A stretch of 64,000 nt of DNA from Heterotrichella gracilis. Taxonomy: Eukaryota > Sar > Xanthophyceae > Tribonematales > Xanthonemataceae. Position numbers and translations under genes: made by a program. Shown piece by piece: positions 56,974 through 64,000 of this stretch. Under the pieces are notes generated by a model that did not search any database, had not been told where the DNA came from, and saw nothing but the letters and a program-made list of their open reading frames with translations. Each line of letters starts with the position of its first letter. Position 1 is the first letter of the stretch. The stretch spans positions 51,559 through 115,558 of the forward strand of contig JAULBX010008551.1 in NCBI GenBank assembly GCA_032358255.1, written 5' to 3'.

Positions 56974-59470
56974 AGTGCCAGGACCACGGCATGGGCCTCC
57001 CCATCCTCAAGGGGGAGTTTGCCAATGTGGTCATGAGCATCTATGAGTGGAACGCGAGCGCAGGGGGGGTCAACCAGTGCAGGGGTTGGTGCGGAGAGGT
57101 GCCGGGCTGCGTCACCTGGTCTTACCTGCAGCTGGACCCCTGGGCTCCGGGTTGGGGACGCAACCTGTGAGTACGGGAAACCCTAAACCTTACATCCTAG
57201 GCTGGGCATACCTGCAACTGCAACCCTGAGTTTGGGGCTTTGGGATGCGCCCTGCGAGTCCGGAAACCCTACACCCTACCGCCTGAAAAAAAATAAAACC
57301 TAGCATGGGCAAACCTACAACTGGATCCCAGGGCGCGACTTGTGAGTATGGAAACCAAAAACCCTAACACTACACCGGGTCCTATCTCCAGCTGCAACCC
57401 TGGGCCCGAGGCTGGAGAGGCAACCCAACGTGCGTAGAAAACCCTGAAGGGAGTTCAAATACCCTAAACCTTAACAGCAGTGTGCAGGGGGCAGTGCGTA
57501 GAAAACCCTAAAGGTGTTCTGCGGTCCCCACTTGGCCATTTCTCCGGCTGGGGACAGCATGCACTAGTGAGTACGAAACCCCACATTATAGTAAGCTGGC
57601 TAGTAGGACTAAAAGCTGTAAAGGGTCCGAGTAGCTAGGGTTTATAGTAAGTTACCCCAGTTGAACATGAGCTTCGAAGTTCTGCCGAGTGCCTTTCTTC
57701 TGGGGCGGTCAATGGAACATACACCGGCTGACCAAACAAGGAGCAATAGGGGTGGGTACTTTTAAGTTTGGGATACAAAAATAAAGTGCTACATCAATTC
57801 CTTTGGGATTAAAAGCGGTGCCAGTTTTTAGGAACGCGTTCCTCCATATCCTGCCCTTTCTTGTACCTGCTGTACCTCCCATTTTGCAGGGCACCCGGGA
57901 CGTGCTTCCTCGTTAACACCAACAAAGACGTCTCCCTGGCAGCCATGGAATGGGCACAGGGGGTGACCTTCTGGGGAGTGACACCCACCGAGCACTTGGG
58001 CCTGGTGCTGAGGGGGAGCGACTGGTACTCTGGTAGGGCTTTGCACAATGCACCAGCTTAGGGCTATAAGTAAAAGCCACAGAAAACATGGAGAAGGACC
58101 ATCTAGTAGGGTTTCCGATATAAATACCGTATAGACAGGGGTAGGATGATGTCGTAGGGTTTAATTTAGGGTTTTAATCATTGGGGTCACCTTGCGGGGA
58201 GTGACACCCACAGAGCATCCGGGCCTGATATTGAGAGGAAGGGACAGGTACTCTGGTAGGGTTTTGCATACCAAGGGTGTCACAAGGGAGGGTTTTGCAA
58301 ACCAAGGGATTTGCATACCACCGCGAGGTATACCACCCACAACTTAGATTTTACTGATTGCAGCTTGGTTGCTGATAGAAATTTATCCAGGGCCAGGGTT
58401 CATATGTCAGGGTTGGGGTTTGTACCATTGAGGGTAGCCTGTGCTAAATTTGAACCCTCTTGGCTAGGACCTCGGGTTTTCCTGGATGGCAACCCCTGAC
58501 ACTGGACTTGCAACTGGGCATGGACACTGAGCTGCAAATGTGCCCCTGTGTATTCCTCTGTGCAGGCTCTTGTGTGTGGGTTATGCCCCCTTGGTTGGGC
58601 CCAGTCAGCCCCCAAGGCCATTCCCACGCAGCCATCATCGCCATTGTGGTGGCGTGTGTGGTGGCTGCGGCGGCGGTGGTGGTATTTGTTGTGTGGAGGA
58701 GGAGGGGGGGGGGGGGGCTGTGGAGTGGGGAGCGGCTGTACGTGGTGGTGCGTGGCTCGCCATCAAATGCACCAAGTGTTCACGGGTGCAGCAGGTTTCC
58801 ATGTTGATTGGTGCATTGCGCTTGCGTTGATGTACCGACTGGTTGATGCAATAGATCCCGTTGAATCTACATCACCTGTTGATGCCAAAACCCCGGTCGC
58901 ATATGCAACACCCTGCACCTTACGATGTGCCTGGAGTGTCCGCTTTATACAGCGGGTGTGTCCCAATTTTCTGCCGATAAATTTTCCATATCCCTAACCA
59001 TTAATCCCTCCCAATTCACCGATAATTTCTCCATATCCCTAAACCCTAAACCCTAATCCCTCTCCATTCCCCCTTGTCCACAGTCTACCCTTGATCTACT
59101 GGACGACGATTCCGACACCGATCTAGAAAATCTGGACCCACCCAGAGATTCACCCCATCCCCATCCCAGCGCCATTAACCTGACGTCTCACCCTCTGGGT
59201 CCCATGACCACGCACCGCACCCCCGCCACCGAAACCCCAGCCCAAACCCTAGGTGGTGAGCGGAAAACCCTAACCAACAGCTCCGACACCAGTGACACCA
59301 GCGATTGGTCCAGCTACAAATCTGAAGACGAGCTCGAGGGGGGGGTAAATGCCGCACTGCTGCAGGGGGATAACAGGAGAGAACATGCGAGTGGCGAAGG
59401 AGGCTGTGATGCGCCAAACCCTGTTTGGGGTTTTCTAGGTGCGCAGCGGCCATGCACTCCCTGCATTTAA
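56974..59470 (+). CDS. Type I membrane protein with PAN/apple-like ectodomain (5' end missing)
   Basis: Exons 56974-57166, 57890-58032, 58566-58741 and 59084-59470 have agreeing phases. The first two form a Cys-rich domain: ECQDHGMGL, then QCRGWCGEVPGCVTWSY, then APGTCFLVNTNKDVSL; the Cys spacing and W-x-Y after the last Cys fit a PAN/apple fold, which binds sugars or proteins outside the cell. Exon 3 has a transmembrane helix (AAIIAIVVACVVAAAAVVVF) followed by WRRR, the usual stop-transfer. Exon 4 is an acidic Ser/Thr-rich cytosolic tail (DDDSDTDLENLDPP). The 56974 exon starts in phase 1, so at least one upstream exon with signal peptide is missing. The exon 3 donor (GTGGTG) is weak. Confidence 0.65.
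57197..57430 (+). repeat. Three copies of the PAN-like exon end
   Basis: Copies at about 57197-57255, 57300-57345 and 57376-57430 repeat the end of the 56974 exon (SYLQLDPWAPGWGRNL and its GTGAGT or similar donor). For example, cctatctccagctgcaaccc then tgggcccgaggctggag occurs at 57380. CCCTAAA or CCCTAAC motifs separate them. Confidence 0.75.
58186..58262 (+). repeat. Copy of the second PAN-like exon's end
   Basis: Bases ggggtcaccttgcggggagt, gacacccacagagcatccgg and ggtactctggtaggg repeat 57961-58036 including the donor. TTTAGGGTTTT precedes it at 58160-58175. Confidence 0.8.
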
Positions 59471-62273
59471 CAACCAACTGCCTGCAGCCATTTATGGTTG
59501 AGGGACTAGGGCAGCAACGTCCCGATGCACCTGGGTGAGTTTAGGGTTTATGGTTTAGGGATCAGGGTTTTATAGCCAGCAACACAACAGCTGCACAGTG
59601 CAGCTACTGCTAGCCTGACTGTGTGGCTGAAGTGCCGCATATGCACATACAAGGGCCAAGTAATTGGTCTGATGCTCATATTAAAGACAATGCACACTCT
59701 CCTCGGGTTCCATCAACCCCAAAATAACGCTCTACACTGTATGTGACATGTCCGGTATCCTCTTTGCTTTTGAAAGGCATGCGACTAACTGTTTAGGGTG
59801 TAGGTTTAGGGAAAGGCATGCAGCTAACTGAGCAACAGGTGCCGGTGGTGGTGCAGGACCCTCCACCCGACCTTTCTTCCAAGGCCCAACATCCCTATCC
59901 CCATCCCCATCCCCATCCCCATCCCCATCCCAGACACCGCCCGCCTGACCCAGCCAGTGCAGCAACACCCTGGTCACCCACCCTCCTGGCACTGCCGGCG
60001 GGGGGTCTGTGACACCCTAGACTCTAGGGTAATGACACCCTAGGGTAGTAGTGACACCCAAGGCACTGGCACCACCACCCAAGACACTGGCGGTGGGAGG
60101 TCATCGAAACTCTAGGCACCCTAGGCCCGCCCCGCTGCAAGGTGCATGTGCGTGTGCCCGGCACTCACATGGCCAGGTTTAATTTTGCGGTAGAGATTAT
60201 ACGCAGCGAGGCCTAGCACGGGGACTTCCAGGCCACAAGGGACAGGCAGGGCAGTAAACGGGGTGTCCATGTAGGCAGGGTTTGACATGTCTTGTTGAGT
60301 TTTGCAGTAAACCTATTTCAGCACACCTCATGTTGGGTTTACTTGTATGTGCACGTGGCTTATGCTGTAGCAGGCAAGTGGCATTTATTTCGTGGTTCTG
60401 TTTATTTGGGGCTCTCCCGGCCTGCGCTTGTGCCTAAATCCACATTGCGCGCTTTTTTTCTATTCCTTATCAAGGTTGCTAGCATGGGTGCGTTGTGTTG
60501 ATGACACAATGTGGCGTAGCAAGTGTCTGGCAGACCCATTGAATTTCACGCAAGCACTGTGTGTGAAACCTACGATGATCGCACATCGTCGTCTCTGTAC
60601 CATTCAAGACCATCCAGACTTGGGCTATTGCCTGGCTGTACACAAATGCCATGAGCTCATTAATAATATGGAGCCGCTATTTGAATGGCATTCAAATGTC
60701 CGTCGCATGATGCTTAGCAGAGCCTACTAGAAATAATATGCCTGATTTATAGATTCAGAATCTATTGCTTCAAATGCATTTCAATGACATCACTGAGGTT
60801 TGCACTGAGGAGGCCTTTAAAACTCGGCAATTATATAATTTGTGGAATCCAACTCAGTTCAAAATGCGGCAAGTGTTGGACGAGCATGCTGACTCAGTTT
60901 CGCAAATGCAACAATGCAAAGTAATGCGCATGCGATTGCTGTGATTGCGATGATCAACTTTGATTGTAATATAATTAAATGAATTAATTTTAATATATCC
61001 GGTTTGGCAAATGCAACAATTGGCACAAATTTTAAATCTTGCTCAGCACTGCACTGCACTGCCAATGTAAGGTGCTTAGTTAGCACGTGCGGTACCAAAC
61101 CGGCGGTGCAGCTTGTAATTGCTGCCGCGGCATGCGCAATTTGCTGCACTGCACTTGGCAAGGTCATTCATGACAAGGTCACATTGTGTGCAGGGCCCCT
61201 GCGGCAACGTGTCTTGAGCAAGCCATCATCAAGACTCTTGATAATCTCCAAGTCTTGGACATCTAATAGATGTCCAAGACATCTATCAAGATCCCATAGG
61301 CTCAATCCATTGGCAATCTTGTGCTAGCCCAAGGGCCATTGTGCCCGGCAGAAAGAATAAATTTCCAGTTTTACAAAAGACTCTGTCAGTGCAATGCATG
61401 ACATCATGTTCGGTAACTCCCAGGGAGGAGCTACCTATGTGAGACTGATGGAGCTAAGCCTAGGCACAAAAGGATGGTGCAAAGTTTTGGGCTAAGGCTG
61501 TGTTCTAGCTCAGCTAAAAGAACTACTAGGGGAGTGTGCATACAAAACACAGCAAAATTTTCAGCAAGCAGTGTACGTTGTATTGTGCCAAGCAGTGCAC
61601 AATATGCGGGCGAGTATGTGTATTTAGTTTGTAAACCTGTATTCTATGGGCTCTGTGTGCAGTAGCTAGTCTGACTGACTCAGGCCCAGAAAACTGTACT
61701 AATTGATGGCAACCATGCTGCACATACTGGTTGTAAGTTGGCTGATACTATAGCCTAAAATGCTGAACACTGTTTGGAAACAATGTGCACATATGAGTTT
61801 GAATAAATCAAATTCCATGGAAGTGCGCGGCATTGGACGTAGCACAAATGAGGTACGGGTATACACACGCAGTAAGCGGTGCGTGGGATACAAAAAAGAA
61901 GACAAGATGTTCGAATGGGCCATGGGCCAGTAGTTCAAACTCAATTGCGACAGCAATCAATGAGAAGTGTAAATGCTGAAAGGCATTTCAAGGGACTGAG
62001 ACTTTCATTTGAACGACAGAGGAAGATACAACCTACTGGTATTTTTGAAACAAAACCAAGTCTTTAGTGCAAGTAGTAGGTACTGCTTGGTGGCCCAGCA
62101 GGGCTGTATGGTTGTGTCAATGATTGGAAAAAAACATGAACACCCAACATGTGAAGTGCTATGAAAATCAGTATACGTAGAGCTTAGGAAGCATTGTAGC
62201 CTATCTACCCCTATGTAAGCCACCTGCTGCACAGGAGACACCCACAACCCCACCCACTACCACGTCAGAGCAT
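59471..62273. other. AT-rich gene-poor stretch
   Basis: No exon is supported. It contains a (CCCCAT)n run at about 59892-59930 and a long hairpin at 61236-61291. Confidence 0.45.
61236..61291. other. Hairpin with long stem
   Basis: GTCTTGGACATCTA (61252-61265) pairs perfectly with TAGATGTCCAAGAC (61267-61280) around a single A, and the outer TCTTGATA (61236-61243) pairs with TATCAAGA (61284-61291). A small asymmetric internal loop separates the two stems. It could be a decayed inverted-repeat transposon or a small RNA precursor. Confidence 0.6.
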
Positions 62274-64000
62274 CTACCATGCTGCCGTCACACCACCTGT
62301 GCCGATAGCTTGCACCTCGAAGGCTGCCCTGGTGAGTGCTGGCTCAACAAGGAGCTCATTGGTTTCTACCATGAAACGCCTGGCAATAGGCTTCTTGGAG
62401 CTTGGCTGTGGGCTGAACAGGTTGAACTCGAAGTCCGACCCAAACAGACCGTCCTTGACGATGTAGTCGGTGGTGGTGCCTGCCCACGAGGCCAACCCAT
62501 TCACCATCTGCAAGGGGGGGAAAAGAGTTTGAGTCAGTTTCATATGGGATTTTTTGTTGACATCGATCGACACAGCGCTTTAGCTAGCTTTGACTGTGTA
62601 ATAATCATGGCAGGTTTCCATTAATTTTGCAAAATCAATTGATTCAAAGCCACATGCAAATCTTATCCACTTGCAAAATTGCACAATAATAACCTGATAA
62701 ATCACTAAAGGTAAATACAGCAAAATTAGGTAATGCAGCAAAGTTGATGCCCAAACCATGCACAACAGCACCGCCCCATCCTCCCACGTACCGGCAGCGA
62801 CACCGCATGCCCGCCCCTCCACGTCTGCCCCAGCACGCCGTGCATGTCCACCACAGATTTTGACACCACGTCCACGGAGAAATCCAGCCACGCCTCCTCG
62901 GGCTGGCTCAGGATGTGGAATCGCAGGAAGGGGGTGGAGATGACCAGCTCCATGCCGTGTCCGCTGCTCTCCTGGTCCTTGAGGAGGAGGGTGACGTCGG
63001 GTGAGGAGCGCAGGCGGAAGGGCACGTTCATGCGCAGCAGGTTGGTGGCGTCCACGTCGGAGATGTACACTGCGGGGGGAAGGGGAAGGGGGAGGGGGTT
63101 AGGATAATTAATAAAATAAGTGAATAAAAAACCAGAAGCTCCTGAAAATGAAATGTGGGGAGGGGGGGATACACTTCATGTACTGCCCACGTCATATTTT
63201 GCCTTGTCCCAAAAAGGTGCATAACATGAAACAACTGCCATTACATCATATTATATTGATTATAAATATGTACATATTATATTTTTTTAAATTAAGTACA
63301 TAATAAACCACTCACCTCCCATCTTGGCCTGGCCGCGCGCCTCCACCGCGATGCGCGCCTCCCCGTAGCGCACCCCGATGAGGGTCATGTAGTTGTTCAC
63401 CGTGTGGATGTGGCCCAGGTTGGAGAACAGGGCGTTCAGCTGGTGGCGGGGCTCACTCAGCAGGTTGAACACCTGGTTGGGCAGGCCCTCAAAGTCAAAG
63501 TGCTTGCCATCAAATCCATGGATGTGGGGGTCATCAACCACCCCGCCTGAGCCGGGGCCACCTGGTCCGGGGGCAGCGGCTGACTCGGGTGGTGGCGGGG
63601 AGGAAAGCTCTGGTGGGGGTGGTGAGGAGTCCACGATTGGTGAAGGTGGTGGTGAGGAGTCAACAACTGGGGAAGGTGGCGGTGAGGGGTCCACAACTGG
63701 TGATGGTGGGGGCGAGGGGTCTGGAATTGGAGATGGTGGTGGTGAGGGGTCCACAATTGGAGATGGTGGTGGGGAGTTGACAACTGGAGATGGTGGTGGT
63801 GGGGAGTCCACAACTGGTGATGGTGGTGGTGGGGAGTCCACAATTGGAGATGGCGGTGGTGGCGAGTCCACAATTGGAGATGGCGGTGGTGGCGAGTCCA
63901 CAATTGGAGATGGCGGTGGTGGCGAGTCCACAATTGGAGATGGCGGTGGTGGCGAGTCCACAATTGGAGATGGCGGTGGTGGCGAGTCCACAATTGGAGA
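62274..64000 (-). CDS. Root-cap (LEA-related) domain protein on a Pro/Ser-rich stalk, N-terminus off window
   Basis: Exons high to low: beyond 64000 to 63316, 63069-62792, 62507-62274; phases agree. The visible N-terminal part is a [10 protein letters not shown]-type repeat, as in hydroxyproline-rich glycoproteins of the algal cell wall. Then [21 protein letters not shown] and [16 protein letters not shown] start the domain of plant root-cap proteins (a von Willebrand D-like fold), continuing [34 protein letters not shown] (the family's HGVLGQT signature), and [18 protein letters not shown]. The protein is probably secreted to the wall or matrix; the signal peptide would be beyond the window. 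No decoy exon copies are visible here. Confidence 0.85.
63590..64000 (-). repeat. 30-bp tandem repeat encoding a Pro/Ser stalk
   Basis: Units of 27-30 bp encode [10 protein letters not shown] and shorter variants ([19 protein letters not shown]). From about 63835 to the window edge the 30-bp units are identical or nearly so, while those nearest the globular domain are diverged. The array continues beyond the window. Confidence 0.9.

Noticed and set aside
59041-59062. True telomere or chromosome end
   Set aside because: CCCTAAA runs are only two to three units long, scattered in introns and in both orientations; no long terminal array exists.

Overview
This window is nuclear DNA from a eukaryote, most likely a green alga (Chlorophyta). 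Genes are broken into short exons by many GT-AG introns, exons are GC-rich, and the gene set is plant/algal: a plastid-targeted GrpE, a B12D-like protein, an NDUFA5-like complex I subunit, an At4g00755-like F-box protein, and a root-cap-type protein on a Ser/Pro-rich stalk. TTTAGGG/CCCTAAA (Arabidopsis-type telomere) motifs are scattered through introns, which argues against Chlamydomonas itself (TTTTAGGG). The genus is not determined. Exon joins below were worked out by hand from splice dinucleotides, reading phase and family resemblance.

Layout, left to right (strand): unrecognised nuclear-type protein 255-4171 (+); F-box protein 6583-9609 (-); NDUFA5-like 10627-11471 (+); RMND5/GID2-like E3 ligase 12768-16254 (-); unknown protein 16776-17969 (+); plastid GrpE 19266-23451 (-); METTL21-type methyltransferase 24681-27211 (+); B12D-like 27979-29226 (-); SKI8/WDR61 30312-33070 (-); membrane J-protein 34283-35519 (+); Cys-rich secreted protein about 37025-38217 (-); F-box/LRR protein 42174-44119 (-); protein kinase 46557-51262 (+); a weak candidate 54200-54999 (+); type I membrane protein with a PAN-like ectodomain 56974-59470 (+); root-cap domain protein 62274->64000 (-, N-terminus off the window). 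Several neighbours are divergent pairs sharing 0.5-2.4 kb. Gene-poor stretches (35.8-37 kb, 38.2-42.2 kb, 51.3-56.9 kb, 59.5-62.3 kb) hold non-coding DNA, inverted-repeat elements and relics.

The genes form no operon or pathway; they are housekeeping functions (protein folding, ubiquitin ligation, respiration, RNA surveillance) next to surface and signalling proteins. The striking shared feature is structural. In at least nine genes, introns carry one to four degenerate copies of the adjacent exon edge, each bringing its own GT or AG splice site and often separated by telomere-like CCCTAAA/TTTAGGG motifs. In the kinase gene these copies are exactly 96 bp and stay in frame, so the ATP-binding lysine strand is present four times. 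This splice-junction duplication, and the tendency of the telomere-like motif to be G-rich after donors and C-rich before acceptors, is the most interesting signal here.
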